A stretch of DNA of 64,000 bases from Tenacibaculum aiptasiae (GTDB lineage: Bacteria; Bacteroidota; Bacteroidia; Flavobacteriales; Flavobacteriaceae). The notes under the pieces were generated by a model. The model saw only the letters and a program-made list of their open reading frames with translations. It was not told where the DNA came from and made no database searches. The position numbers were made by a program, and so were the translations under genes. Shown one piece after another: positions 37,648-46,816 of this stretch. Where the stretch lies: NCBI RefSeq assembly GCF_008806755.1, contig NZ_WAAU01000024.1:84041-148040 (forward strand). Reading direction: 5' to 3'. Positions within the stretch are counted from its first letter, which is position 1, and each line of letters begins with the position of its first letter.

Positions 37648-38466
37648 ATGGATTTAAACCTTATTCCCAATATAAAACACGCCGATTCTAATAACTTTTT
37701 CCTTTTAGCTGGCCCATGTGCTATTGAAAGTGAAGAGATGGCATTAAGAATTGCTGAAAAAGTAGTTTCTATAACCGATAAATTAGAAATTCCTTACATC
37801 TTTAAAGGGAGTTTTAAAAAAGCAAATCGTAGTAGAATTGATAGCTTTACAGGAATTGGTGACGAAAAAGCTTTAAAAATATTAAAGAAAGTTTCTGAAA
37901 CTTTTAATGTTCCTACCGTAACTGATATCCATGAAGCATCTGATGCTGCTAAAGCTGCTGAATATGTAGATGTTTTACAAATTCCTGCCTTTTTAGTACG
38001 TCAAACCGATTTAGTAGTGGCTGCTGCAAAAACTGGTAAAGTTGTTAACTTAAAAAAGGGACAGTTTATGAGTCCTGAAGCCATGCAACATGCTGTTAAA
38101 AAAGTACACGATGCTGGTAATGAAAAAGCATGGATAACAGATAGAGGTACAATGTTTGGATACCAAGACATGATTGTTGATTTTAGAGGTATTCCTACGA
38201 TGCGTCAATACGCTCCTACTATTTTAGATGTTACCCATTCTTTACAACAGCCAAACCAATCTAGCGGAGTTACTGGCGGTAGACCAGATATGATTGAAAC
38301 TATTGCAAGAGCTGGTGTTGTAAACAATGTAGATGGATTATTTATTGAAACACATTTCGATCCTTCTAATGCTAAGAGCGACGGTGCAAATATGTTACAT
38401 CTTGACTACTTAGAAAAGTTACTTACCAACTTAACTTCGATAAGAAAAACTATAAATAATTTATAG
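37648..38466 (+). CDS. kdsA: 3-deoxy-8-phosphooctulonate synthase
   Basis: 272 residues, cytoplasmic TIM barrel. Condenses phosphoenolpyruvate with arabinose 5-phosphate to give KDO-8-phosphate for lipid A core. Motifs: LLAGPCAIESEE, FKGSFKKANRSRIDSF, TDIHEASDA, QIPAFLVRQTDL, KKGQFMSPEAM, TDRGTMFGYQDM, DVTHSLQQP, FIETHFDPSNAKSDGANML. Cys24 in GPCAIES together with the His, Glu and Asp of the last motifs marks the metal-dependent class (as in Aquifex) rather than the metal-free E. coli type. Confidence 0.95.
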   Translation: MDLNLIPNIKHADSNNFFLLAGPCAIESEEMALRIAEKVVSITDKLEIPYIFKGSFKKANRSRIDSFTGIGDEKALKILKKVSETFNVPTVTDIHEASDAAKAAEYVDVLQIPAFLVRQTDLVVAAAKTGKVVNLKKGQFMSPEAMQHAVKKVHDAGNEKAWITDRGTMFGYQDMIVDFRGIPTMRQYAPTILDVTHSLQQPNQSSGVTGGRPDMIETIARAGVVNNVDGLFIETHFDPSNAKSDGANMLHLDYLEKLLTNLTSIRKTINNL

Positions 38467-38506
38467 GCACAATTTTTGATAAATAAAGTTGTTTTAACTC
38501 ATTAGT

Positions 38507-39460
38507 ATGAAGCAACTTTATTTTTTCCTTTTCCTTACAGTCTCAACCTTATCGGCACAAGACTTTTCTGCTGTAGATAATACAGTAAAAACTTACCCAA
38601 AACATATTACTGCTGAAAAATTAGCAGCTCAAATTGCTACTGATTTTACTTCTGATGAAGATAAAATAAGAGCTATTTTTATTTGGTTAGCCAAAAATAT
38701 TCGATATAACTTAGATGAGTATTACAACCCTAAGCAAAAAAGAATAGGTTTTCGATATAGAGATGAAGCTGAAAAACAAGCTAAGTTAAGAGCTATTAAA
38801 GACAATATTGTTAAAAAAACTTTAGCTAGTAGAAGTGCTGTTTGTGAAGGTTATGCTCAAACATTTAGTAAAGTTTGTACACTCTTAAATATTGAAAACG
38901 AAGTTATCAAAGGCTATGTACGAAATTCTTCTCGCGATATTGGCCGTATAAGAAGTACCACAAACCATGCTTGGAATGCTGTTAAAATTAATAACAAGTG
39001 GCAATATGTAGATCCTACATGGGCAGCTGGAGCAGTTACCAATGGAAAATGGCAACGTAATTTTAATAACTATTTTTTCAACATTCCAAAGAGCAAATAT
39101 TTCTTTACACATTATCCAGAAGAAACTGTATGGCAACTTAGGGTAAAAAGAATGACAATAGACGAATATTTTAACCAACCAATTTATAATTCTCCTTTTC
39201 TTAAAAAAGATTATATCTTAAGTAAACCAAGCTCAGGAATTTTAAAAAGGAATGCCGATTCTTCAGTGAAAGTTACTTTAAAAAATGTAAAACCTACTCA
39301 AAGAATTCACTTTGGTTTTATTGGAGATCGATATGTTAAAGAACCGGAAGTTACTTTTAAAAATAATACTGCTCATATTAGTATAGTTCCGTCTGCTAAT
39401 AGCAAAAGAGCTTTTTTACTTATTGATGGAGAGGTCGCACTTGAATTTCTTTTAATCTAA
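38507..39460 (+). CDS. Secreted transglutaminase-like protein, copy 1
   Basis: 317 residues, signal peptide ending LSAQ. A transglutaminase-like fold: Cys113 in SAVCEGYAQTF, His154 in TTNHAWNAVKI, Asp169 in WQYVDPTW, the cysteine-protease-type triad. A C-terminal beta region follows (220-317). Possible roles are peptide bond hydrolysis or crosslinking in the envelope. A paralogue of almost the same length follows 32 bp downstream. Confidence 0.88.
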   Translation: MKQLYFFLFLTVSTLSAQDFSAVDNTVKTYPKHITAEKLAAQIATDFTSDEDKIRAIFIWLAKNIRYNLDEYYNPKQKRIGFRYRDEAEKQAKLRAIKDNIVKKTLASRSAVCEGYAQTFSKVCTLLNIENEVIKGYVRNSSRDIGRIRSTTNHAWNAVKINNKWQYVDPTWAAGAVTNGKWQRNFNNYFFNIPKSKYFFTHYPEETVWQLRVKRMTIDEYFNQPIYNSPFLKKDYILSKPSSGILKRNADSSVKVTLKNVKPTQRIHFGFIGDRYVKEPEVTFKNNTAHISIVPSANSKRAFLLIDGEVALEFLLI

Positions 39461-39492
39461 ATTTATTATATTGGACAGCAAAAAGCTGCCCT

Positions 39493-40455
39493 ATGAAAAA
39501 AATTACTTTTTCCTTATTTATCTTTTTCTACAGTTTAAATTTCTTTTCACAAGATTTAGAAATGGTTGATAAAGTTATGTTGTCTTATCAGGAACCAAAA
39601 TCTATTGAAGATTTGGCAGAAAGAATAAATTATGATTTTAAAACTGATATAGAAAAAGTTAGAGCAATTTTTAAGTGGATGTGCCTAAACATTGAATATA
39701 ATACTCCAAGTAATAAAACACTAAAAAGCCCAGAATTAATATATTACTTTAGTGAAGATGATCTTAAAAGAACACATGTGCGAATGCAAGAAGAAGTAAT
39801 TTATAATGTTTTTAATAAAAGAAAAGCTGTTTGTTTAGGATATACTCAATTATTTAGTAGATTATGTAATCTAATGCACATAGAAAATGAATTAATCTAT
39901 GGGTACACTAAACGTTCTGTAAATAAAATAGGCTATATACCAAATAGAAAAAATCATGCATGGAATGCTGTTAAAATTAATAATAAATGGCTATTAATTG
40001 ATGTAACTTATGGTGCCGGTTATCTTTACAAAGGCGTATGGCAAAAACAAACAAACCTAGATTATTTTGATGCTAAAAAAGAAAAATTACGAATAACTCA
40101 TTTCCCTACTTCAAAAAAATGGCAAAAATATTTAAAGCAAAAACCTTTGAAAGAATTTTGTTATGAACCTTTCTATCAAAATGCTTATTTGAAGTACAGG
40201 ATTAAAATTATAAAACCTAATATTGGTGAAATTACCATAAACAAAGAGGACAACATACTTCTAAAAATCAAGAAGATAAAAAATATTGACAATATTAAAT
40301 ATTTATTCTCCCATGAAAATAAATTAAGAACTGCTCGTATTAAAAATGATGATTTCTCTACCAATATTTTCTTTAAAAACCCCAAAAAAGATACAAGTCT
40401 TCATATATACATAAAAAACGAATTAGCTCTAGAATATAAAATAAAAACTGAATAA
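39493..40455 (+). CDS. Secreted transglutaminase-like protein, copy 2
   Basis: 320 residues, signal peptide ending FFSQD. Same triad as its neighbour: Cys in KAVCLGYTQLFSRLC, His in KNHAWNAVKINNKW, Asp in LLIDVTYGAGY. The HAWNAVKINNKW core is identical to copy 1 while the remainder has diverged widely, so this is an old tandem duplication. Expected in the envelope; substrate unknown. Confidence 0.88.
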   Translation: MKKITFSLFIFFYSLNFFSQDLEMVDKVMLSYQEPKSIEDLAERINYDFKTDIEKVRAIFKWMCLNIEYNTPSNKTLKSPELIYYFSEDDLKRTHVRMQEEVIYNVFNKRKAVCLGYTQLFSRLCNLMHIENELIYGYTKRSVNKIGYIPNRKNHAWNAVKINNKWLLIDVTYGAGYLYKGVWQKQTNLDYFDAKKEKLRITHFPTSKKWQKYLKQKPLKEFCYEPFYQNAYLKYRIKIIKPNIGEITINKEDNILLKIKKIKNIDNIKYLFSHENKLRTARIKNDDFSTNIFFKNPKKDTSLHIYIKNELALEYKIKTE

Positions 40456-40460
40456 TATTT

Positions 40461-40808
40461 TTATTCTCTTATTCTATAAGCTTCAGTTAAAACAGCAACT
40501 AACACTTCGTTATTAATTTCTTCTAAAGTGCTATAACGAAGTGACTTTACCGCTTTTCTTTTTTCTGAAACAACGAACTCATTATACATTGTAAGTGGAG
40601 TTTTAGAATAAAAACCAACATCTACATATCCTTTTTTAGTTGCATTAAAATAGCATAGAGGTTTCCCTTTTAAATAATAAAAAGGAATCTTCCATTTGTA
40701 CAATAATTCTACCTCCTCAAAGTTTGTTTCTATTAAAATTTGCAAATGCAATAAAATAGACTTGAATGGCTCTTGTTGTTTTAAGATATATTCTTCGGCT
40801 GGTTTCAT
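40461..40808 (-). CDS. DUF1801 (YdhG-like) protein
   Basis: 115 residues, no signal peptide. Fits DUF1801: EEYILKQQEPFKSILLHLQILI, LYKWKIPFYYLKGKPLCYFN, VDVGFYSKTPL, KAVKSLRYSTLEEI. A small cytoplasmic family of unknown function. Convergent with the transglutaminase-like pair. Confidence 0.85.
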   Translation of the reverse strand: MKPAEEYILKQQEPFKSILLHLQILIETNFEEVELLYKWKIPFYYLKGKPLCYFNATKKGYVDVGFYSKTPLTMYNEFVVSEKRKAVKSLRYSTLEEINNEVLVAVLTEAYRIRE

Positions 40809-40854
40809 AATTTAAAAATACAGCATTTTTTTATTTGTCAAATTAAAATAAATA

Positions 40855-40884
40855 CATTTACTTTGTATTTCAAAGTTCTTTAAA
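40855..40884 (+). promoter_or_regulatory. Operator/promoter box, copy 1 (CTTTG-N5-CAAAG)
   Basis: A 30-bp block, CATTTACTTTG then TATTTCAAAGTTCTTTAAA, ends 2 bp before the ATG of the next gene and recurs with one mismatch at 41832 in front of creD. It holds the inverted repeat CTTTG-N5-CAAAG, and CTTTG overlaps a -7-like element. The winged-helix regulator encoded between the two copies is the likely ligand (inference). Confidence 0.6.
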
Positions 40885-40886
40885 CT

Positions 40887-41495
40887 ATGAGTGAAAAAGA
40901 TTATTTAAAAGACATTACAGAAATTAAAAACTTAATGAATAAATCCTCTCGATTTATTTCTTTAAGTGGATTATCTGGGATTATTGCAGGAATTTACGCT
41001 TTAATTGGAGCTTCATTTGCCTATTGGTTAGTTCAAAATAGTGAACAAGGCTATTTAATGTTAGATGGTAGAATCTTTCGTTTAGTTATTTCCGATTTAC
41101 TTATCGTTGGATTCCTTAGTATTTCTACTGCTATCTTTTTAACCACTCGAAAAGCTAAAAAGAACAACGAAAAAATTTGGGACGCAACTACGAAGAGGTT
41201 ATTAACAAGCTTCTTAATTCCTTTAATAGCAGGAGCTATATACATTATTATTATTTTAAATCAACAACGCTACGGACAAACCGGAGCACTAATGCTTTTA
41301 TTTTACGGTTTGGCGCTATTAAACGCCTCTAAATATACCATAGGTGATATAAAATACCTTGGATACACTGAAATTGTATTAGGTTTAATTTGCGCTATTT
41401 TTCCTGGCTATGGTTTTTGGTTTTGGGTCTTAGGTTTTGGAATAATGCATATAGTTTACGGACTAGTTATGTATTTTAAATACGATAAAAAATAG
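40887..41495 (+). CDS. Membrane protein in the creD operon
   Basis: 202 residues. Short cytoplasmic N-terminus with IKNLMNKSSRFISLSG, then about six hydrophobic segments (40-60, 70-92, 110-130, 138-155, 160-180, 180-198). Starts just after the operator block and is followed 28 bp later by the winged-helix regulator. Related proteins accompany the same regulator in other Bacteroidetes; function unknown. Confidence 0.8.
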   Translation: MSEKDYLKDITEIKNLMNKSSRFISLSGLSGIIAGIYALIGASFAYWLVQNSEQGYLMLDGRIFRLVISDLLIVGFLSISTAIFLTTRKAKKNNEKIWDATTKRLLTSFLIPLIAGAIYIIIILNQQRYGQTGALMLLFYGLALLNASKYTIGDIKYLGYTEIVLGLICAIFPGYGFWFWVLGFGIMHIVYGLVMYFKYDKK

Positions 41496-41523
41496 TTGCT
41501 TATTTTCGCAAAAAATATAGTTT

Positions 41524-41820
41524 TTGAAAAACATTATTCTAAATATAAATAAAGCTTTTGATCATAGAATACGCCTAGGTATTATGTCGGTTCTAATGGT
41601 TAATGAGTATGCTGAATTTAAAACGCTAAAAGAACTTTTAGGCGCTACAGATGGAAATTTAGCAAGTCATTCAAAAGCATTAGAAAAAGTAGGCTTTATT
41701 AGAGTAGAAAAACAATTTATAGGACGAAAGCCAAACACGAGATACTATGCTACTACTGAAGGAAAACTTGAATTTAAAAAACATATTGAAGCTTTAGAAA
41801 AGCTAATTAATAATAAATAA
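41524..41820 (+). CDS. Small winged-helix transcriptional regulator
   Basis: 98 residues, with a TTG start at 41524. The first ATG, at about residue 20, would cut off the first helix (INKAFDHRIRLGIMSVLM), so the TTG start is preferred. The fold is a MarR/HTH_34-type winged helix: EYAEFKTLKELLGATDGNLASHSKALEKVGFI recognition region and a wing EKQFIGRKPNTRYYATTEG. It is flanked by two copies of the same 30-bp operator, one before its operon and one before creD, so it probably regulates both. TTG may keep its level low. Confidence 0.88.
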   Translation: MKNIILNINKAFDHRIRLGIMSVLMVNEYAEFKTLKELLGATDGNLASHSKALEKVGFIRVEKQFIGRKPNTRYYATTEGKLEFKKHIEALEKLINNK

Positions 41821-41831
41821 ATTTTTTTACT

Positions 41832-41861
41832 CATTTACTTTGAATTTCAAAGTTCTTTAAA
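41832..41861 (+). promoter_or_regulatory. Operator/promoter box, copy 2 (upstream of creD)
   Basis: CATTTACTTTG then AATTTCAAAGTTCTTTAAA, 29 of 30 bases equal to the block at 40855, ending 11 bp before the creD ATG. The CTTTG-N5-CAAAG inverted repeat is at 41838-41852. Confidence 0.6.
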
Positions 41862-41872
41862 AACAACAAACT

Positions 41873-43246
41873 ATGGAAACAATAAATAACAAAAGTGGGA
41901 AATTTGCTAAATGGATTAGAACATCAATAACTGCTAGAATGGCTATGGTTGGCTTTTTAATTTTAATTCTACTAATTCCTTTATCCTTTATAAAAAGTTT
42001 GATTAACGAACGAATGCATAGGCAAAAGGAAGTAGTACAAGAGATAAATCAGAAATGGGGAAAAGAAGTACTTTTATACGGACCTATTTTAAAAATCCCT
42101 TATAAAACTTATCATAAAAAATCGATTTTAAATCAGCAAACTAAAGAGTTACAAACTGAGATGATTGAAGAAATTAACTATGGTTATTTTTTTCCAGAAT
42201 CGCTAAACATAAATTCTACCATAAATCCAGAAGAAAAAAAACGAGGGATTTATAAAACAGCAGTTTATAAAAGTCAAATAAACATCACCGGTGATTTTAA
42301 TATCCCTGACTTTAGTGAACTAGACATTAAAGAGGAAGATATTTTATGGAATAAAGCCAAGTTAATTATAGAAACTTCAAATCTTAAAGGTGTGAATAGT
42401 TTGGTTGAAATGAAACTTAACAATAACTCGTATTCTTTTACTTCTAAGTATGAAAATAAGAACAGAAGATCAAACTATTTAGATTTACATAAACTGGAAA
42501 GTAAATTTCTACAAAAAGAAGATTTGCCTTTAAAAAACAATGTCAGTTTTAGTTTAGAAATGAACATAAACGGTAGTAAACAAATTCGTTTTATTCCAGT
42601 AGGAAAAGAAACCAATGTTCAAATAAAGTCTGACTGGAAAACGGCTAATTTCTTAGGAGAATACTTACCACATAATTCAAACAAAATAACTAACGATGGT
42701 TTTAATGCAAAATGGAAAGTATTGGATATTAACAGACCTTTTTCTCAACAATCTTTTAGCGGTATTCCTAATTTAAAAGAATATGCTTTTGGAGTAAACT
42801 TTATGATTCCTGTGGATGAATATCAAAAAAGTGAGCGTTCTACCAAATATGGTTTCTTAGTAATTGTTTTAACCTTTTTAGTATTCTTCTTAATTCAAAC
42901 TATGAGTAAAATTTCTATTCATCCTTTTCAGTATTTAATGATAGGAATTGCTTTAACCATGTTTTACACCTTATTAATATCAATCTCAGAGCATAGTAGC
43001 TTTTTAAAAGCATATATTATTGCAGGAATAAGCGTGGTTGCATTGATATCGCTGTATTCAAAATCTATTTTAAAAGGCATTAAATTCCCTGTCTTTATTG
43101 CACTTTCTTTAATTGCTTTATACTCTTTTATTTTTATAATAATTCAATTAGAAAACTATGCTTTATTGGTAGGAAGTACAGGTTTATTTGTCATTTTAGC
43201 TTCAGTAATGTATGCTTCTAGAAAAATTGACTGGCAAAACGAATAA
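41873..43246 (+). CDS. creD: CreD-like inner membrane protein
   Basis: 457 residues. N-terminal helix (MARMAMVGFLILILLIPLSFI) followed by the CreD start of the periplasmic part (INERMHRQKEVVQEINQKWG, GPILKIPYK), a large extracytoplasmic region (70-320), then five or six C-terminal helices (325-455). CreD affects envelope stress and beta-lactam/colicin tolerance in enterobacteria; in Bacteroidetes it pairs with a small winged-helix regulator, as here. Confidence 0.92.
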   Translation: METINNKSGKFAKWIRTSITARMAMVGFLILILLIPLSFIKSLINERMHRQKEVVQEINQKWGKEVLLYGPILKIPYKTYHKKSILNQQTKELQTEMIEEINYGYFFPESLNINSTINPEEKKRGIYKTAVYKSQINITGDFNIPDFSELDIKEEDILWNKAKLIIETSNLKGVNSLVEMKLNNNSYSFTSKYENKNRRSNYLDLHKLESKFLQKEDLPLKNNVSFSLEMNINGSKQIRFIPVGKETNVQIKSDWKTANFLGEYLPHNSNKITNDGFNAKWKVLDINRPFSQQSFSGIPNLKEYAFGVNFMIPVDEYQKSERSTKYGFLVIVLTFLVFFLIQTMSKISIHPFQYLMIGIALTMFYTLLISISEHSSFLKAYIIAGISVVALISLYSKSILKGIKFPVFIALSLIALYSFIFIIIQLENYALLVGSTGLFVILASVMYASRKIDWQNE

Positions 43247-43263
43247 ATAAATTTTATAAAATC

Positions 43264-43294
43264 AACGTCAAACCTTTAAAAGGTTTGACGTTTT
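43264..43294 (+). terminator. Terminator after creD
   Basis: Stem AACGTCAAACCTT/AGGTTTGACGTT around a short loop with a T tail, 18 bp after creD. Confidence 0.85.
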
Positions 43295-43305
43295 AAAAAT
43301 TAGCT

Positions 43306-43674
43306 ATGAGATTACATATTAAAAGCCTTATTATTTCTTTATTATTATTGATAACAGAATTATTAATAGCACAAACTTCAGGGTTTATAAGACATACTTT
43401 TGGAGACTATTTGGTCGTTATTTTATTGTATTATGTATTAAAATCCTTTTTCAATTTACCTCCTAAAACCATAGCAATAGCAGTATTACTCATCTCTTAT
43501 ACTATAGAAACTTTACAATATTTCAATTTTGTTAAGTTGATTGGACTAAGCAATTCTAAAATAGCTAACATTATGATAGGAAATACATTTAGCATAAGTG
43601 ATTTAATCGCTTATACACTGGGTGTTATTACTGTCTATTCTATCGAAAAAAAATTAGGTACAAAGAATCATTAA
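43306..43674 (+). CDS. DUF2809 membrane protein
   Basis: 122 residues with four hydrophobic segments. Fits DUF2809: the GFIRHTFGDYLVVILLYYVL segment, ETLQYF, and a C-terminal GNTFSISDLIAYTLGV. Small inner membrane protein of unknown function. Confidence 0.85.
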   Translation: MRLHIKSLIISLLLLITELLIAQTSGFIRHTFGDYLVVILLYYVLKSFFNLPPKTIAIAVLLISYTIETLQYFNFVKLIGLSNSKIANIMIGNTFSISDLIAYTLGVITVYSIEKKLGTKNH

Positions 43675-43731
43675 TTTTACTGTAATCATTGTGTATTATC
43701 TCGACAAAAGGGGATATCAAATTAATTAACA

Positions 43732-44637
43732 ATGAAAAATAATTACCGATTAATACTATCTGCTTTTGCAATGATTAGTATTTCAACAGTTTCTAACGCA
43801 CAAGGATTATTGGATGGTTTTACTCCTAAAAAGGGCGACTTATCTGTAACCGCTTCTTATTCAAAAAGTACATACGACAAATTCTATTTAGGTGATGTAA
43901 AAGTGGATGCTGTACCAGCACATAATGAGATAAATCAGAATATATATTCTCTTTATGCAAAATATGGTATCACAAATCGTTTATCAGCTGTAGTTAATCT
44001 TCCTTTTATTTCAGCAGAAAACACAAGTGGTCTTGCTGATCCAGTAAATGGACAAAGCTCAATGTCTGATTTACAAGATATTTCAATCGCTTTAAAATTA
44101 AATGCTCATAAATTTACTTTCAAAAAAGCAGATTTAAATATTATAACTGGAGTTACTGCTGTTATTCCTACTGGATATGAGCCAAACGGAATTTTATCTC
44201 TAGGAAGTGGTGCCTTTGGTATTGATGTAACTGCTGGATTGCACTTAAACACAAAAAGTGGTTTCTTTTCAACACTTTTAGCAGCTTATAACCTTAGAGG
44301 TGATGCTGATAATAATTTAACTCCTGGTGGTAAATTTGGAGTGCCAAATGCTTTTGTTACTATGGGTAAAATTGGATACGCAAGTGACTTTATTTACGTT
44401 GAAGCTTGGGCAGATATTTCAAACTCTGAAGAAGGAGTTGATATTGGTGGTCCTGGTTTTAATGGAAATTTTCCAGAAACAAATGTAGATTATACTAGAA
44501 TTGGATTGACTGTATACAAAAACATTATTCCTCAATTAGGTGTTAGTTTAGGATATGGTAAAGTAATAGATGGAAGAAACTTAGGTGACTCAACTACCTT
44601 TACAGCTGGATTAACTTATAATGTTTCTTTAAAATAA
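43732..44637 (+). CDS. Outer membrane beta-barrel protein
   Basis: 301 residues. Signal peptide ends SNAQ. Alternating amphipathic strands (RLSAVVNLPFISAENTSG, NIITGVTAVIPTGYEPNG) and a C-terminal TFTAGLTYNVSLK barrel strand. Resembles transporter-like barrels of the phenol-degradation MetA type. No substrate can be read from it. Confidence 0.8.
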   Translation: MKNNYRLILSAFAMISISTVSNAQGLLDGFTPKKGDLSVTASYSKSTYDKFYLGDVKVDAVPAHNEINQNIYSLYAKYGITNRLSAVVNLPFISAENTSGLADPVNGQSSMSDLQDISIALKLNAHKFTFKKADLNIITGVTAVIPTGYEPNGILSLGSGAFGIDVTAGLHLNTKSGFFSTLLAAYNLRGDADNNLTPGGKFGVPNAFVTMGKIGYASDFIYVEAWADISNSEEGVDIGGPGFNGNFPETNVDYTRIGLTVYKNIIPQLGVSLGYGKVIDGRNLGDSTTFTAGLTYNVSLK

Positions 44638-44663
44638 AAAGAGTTTACATTTTAACTCCATAT

Positions 44664-44697
44664 AAAAAAGAGCGCTTTAAAAGCGCTCTTTTTTTGA
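44664..44697 (+). terminator. Terminator after the barrel gene
   Basis: AAAAAGAGCGCTT/AAGCGCTCTTTTT stem with a T run, 27 bp after the stop. Confidence 0.9.
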
Positions 44698-44731
44698 ATC
44701 TATTTTGTAGTAAAATGTTCTGCACAAAAAA

Positions 44732-44953
44732 TTAAAATTGTGTTTTAAGTTTACGTAAAATATCATCTAAACCATTTAGCTGCATTTCGTATACCAATCC
44801 CATCATTTTCCCCAATTTCCCAGCAGGAAAACCTTTGTTCTTATACCAAACAAGATAATACTCAGGAATATCAACTAAATAGGTTCCTTTATATTTTCCA
44901 AAAGGCATTTTCATCTTTGCAGTATCAATTAAAAACTGTTTGTCTGGCAACAT
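44732..44953 (-). CDS. DUF3820 protein
   Basis: 73 residues starting at ATG 44953. A longer frame with start at 44983 would run through a transcription terminator, so the inner start is chosen. The sequence MKMPFGKYKGTYLVDIPEYYLVWYKNKGF is the DUF3820 signature, a short cytoplasmic family annotated without firm function (sometimes as a virulence-factor-like domain). Confidence 0.85.
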   Translation of the reverse strand: MLPDKQFLIDTAKMKMPFGKYKGTYLVDIPEYYLVWYKNKGFPAGKLGKMMGLVYEMQLNGLDDILRKLKTQF

Positions 44954-44965
44954 ATGTTTTAGGCT

Positions 44966-44998
44966 ATAAAAAAACCCGCTCATAGCGGGCTTTATTTT
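44966..44998 (-). terminator. Terminator of the saccharopine-dehydrogenase-like gene
   Basis: On the minus strand AAGCCCGCT/AGCGGGTTTT with a 3-nt loop and T run, directly after the stop of the gene encoded at 44998; it also separates that gene from DUF3820. Confidence 0.88.
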
Positions 44999-46206
44999 TA
45001 TTCTTTTCCGTCTACGTAATCTTGTAAATATAAATAACGTTCGGTTAATTTTCCATCGTTGGTAGTCATTTTAGCTCTTTCTAAAATACCATCTTTATCC
45101 TCATTGTAAAATGCAGGAATAACGTGTTCTAAAAACATATCACCAAAACCTTCACTAGCATCTTTTGGTAATTCACATGGTAAATTATCTACAGCCATTA
45201 CCGTAATAGCCTTCTCATCTTTAAAATCAATTTCAGATTCAGTTGCTGGATTATATCCATAAATCGGATCGGCAATTGTTGAAGGTCTTATGGTAGAAGC
45301 AACTGGCCCATCAATATCACATGATATATCCGCTACATACTTTATTCTAAAATCTGCTTGTTTAGCATCTTCCCTTGTAAAGAAATAAGGTGCTCCATCA
45401 CCATAAAAATGACCAGCGATAAAGAAATCTGTTACTTTAGCATACGGCATAAAGTTACTTTCATATCCGGTTGCATCTTTATAAAACTCGTACTTATCTC
45501 CTACTTTACCGTCTTTTCTTTTGCTATACTCCATTACATCTGCCATACAATATACAGGCTCTGTAAAATCAGCTGTTAAATACAAAGCATCGCTCACCTG
45601 CTTTATTTGTAAGTGATCTAAGATTTCTTTTGCTCCTAGTGCTACTTTTCCTGTACCGGTAAGTAAAATCTTAATGTTTGGTATGGTAATTTTATCTAAC
45701 TCAGCCTTTACTTCATCTAAATCTGCTAAGGTTTCTACTTTTGGTAAGTTAAATAAGTTTTCTCTTATCCCTAAAGCTCTAAAACCATTGTAAGCTCCTA
45801 CTAAACCAGCATAACGTCCAAATCCAATTAAACGTGCGCCATTTTCTTTTACAATAGTTTCATGGTCAAACATTTCAATGTTTCTTTCCAACATTCCTTT
45901 TAACAACTTACGGTTATAAGGTTGCTTTTTGATAGTGTGCGAAAAGAAAAAATATTTTTTGTTAGGTATTAATGCGTCTAAAGGAACTTCTTTTACTCCT
46001 AATAACACATCGCAATCAGACATATCGTCTGTTACTTCAATACCTAAGTTACGGTAAGCATCATCGTTAAAAACTCGAATATCAGAACTTTCTACTTTAA
46101 TCTCTGCTGATGGAAATTTTTCTTTTAGCTCTTTTAATTTTTCTGGTGAAAACACCACTCTTCTATCTGGAGGATTTTTACGTTCTTTGATGATTCCGAA
46201 TTTCAT
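44998..46206 (-). CDS. Alanine dehydrogenase/saccharopine dehydrogenase-like NAD(P)-dependent enzyme
   Basis: 402 residues from ATG 46206 (a TTG 27 bp upstream is not needed). N-terminal AlaDH/PNT domain: MKFGIIKERKNPPDRRVVFSP, VLLGVKEVP, FFFSHTIKKQPYNRKLL, then FGRYAGLVGAYNG; the NAD-binding part has ILLTGTGKVALGAKEIL near 200. The overall order fits LYS1-type saccharopine dehydrogenases and flavobacterial homologues whose true substrate is not settled. Terminator downstream; runs convergent to the barrel gene block. Confidence 0.82.
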   Translation of the reverse strand: MKFGIIKERKNPPDRRVVFSPEKLKELKEKFPSAEIKVESSDIRVFNDDAYRNLGIEVTDDMSDCDVLLGVKEVPLDALIPNKKYFFFSHTIKKQPYNRKLLKGMLERNIEMFDHETIVKENGARLIGFGRYAGLVGAYNGFRALGIRENLFNLPKVETLADLDEVKAELDKITIPNIKILLTGTGKVALGAKEILDHLQIKQVSDALYLTADFTEPVYCMADVMEYSKRKDGKVGDKYEFYKDATGYESNFMPYAKVTDFFIAGHFYGDGAPYFFTREDAKQADFRIKYVADISCDIDGPVASTIRPSTIADPIYGYNPATESEIDFKDEKAITVMAVDNLPCELPKDASEGFGDMFLEHVIPAFYNEDKDGILERAKMTTNDGKLTERYLYLQDYVDGKE

Positions 46207-46390
46207 TGTTGTTTTTTGTATAGAATTAAACAAATTGATTGTAATTGTTTTAAATTATTACAATTTAGGCGAAAATACTTGTTTTAAAATTATTGAACAA
46301 ATACTATTTTCATATATTTGTTGCCCGTTAATTTCAACGGTAAAAAGAATTGCAATTACTTTCTTTTTAGAAAATAGACAAAGGCATATT

Positions 46391-46418
46391 TTTTGCTGAG
46401 CTATAGGTATATTCTTTG
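46391..46418 (+). promoter_or_regulatory. Probable promoter of the tmRNA gene
   Basis: TTTTG at 46391-46395 and ATTCTTTG at 46411-46418 are placed as a -33 and a -7 element, the latter ending 7 bp before the first tmRNA base. The -7 differs from TAnnTTTG at one position. Confidence 0.45.
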
Positions 46419-46425
46419 ACATATT

Positions 46426-46816
46426 GGGGACGACTGGTTTTGACAGCAAGGCCAGTGATAATGTAAGCATACCGAGGAGTGAGATGACAACTCGTTAAAC
46501 TTATTTCAACTTTTTAAACGGCGAAGATAACTACGCTTTAGCTGCATAATCCGAATCATAGTAAGATTAGCCTCGGCGCACAAGGTGCGCAAGCTTTATG
46601 TCCACGAAAAGCCTTGGTTTACGGCGTTTCATTTTTGGGCATCGTAAAAGTAAACATAGAAGACTTAGCACTCCGATAAGTTTTCGAAATTTAAGGAGAT
46701 AAGCTAAAAGTGGGTGGTTTTGAATCAGCTTTTAGTCGAAAACTAAATCAAAACTAAGTATGTAGAAAGCCTTTGAGCTGCTTGTTTGGACCCGAGTTCG
46801 ATTCTCGGCGTCTCCA
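46426..46816 (+). ncRNA. ssrA: tmRNA (ssrA)
   Basis: Starts GGGGACGACTGGTTTTGACA and ends GGACCCGAGTTCGATTCTCG plus GCGTCTCCA, so the 5' GGGGAC pairs with GTCTCC to form the acceptor stem; the T-loop is TTCGATTC. The tag frame GGC GAA GAT AAC TAC GCT TTA GCT GCA TAA (46520-46549) encodes GEDNYALAA then stop, ending in the proteolysis signal. A CCA end is not encoded. It tags stalled proteins for degradation together with SmpB. The gene's 3' end is a frequent integration site for mobile elements. Confidence 0.96.
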
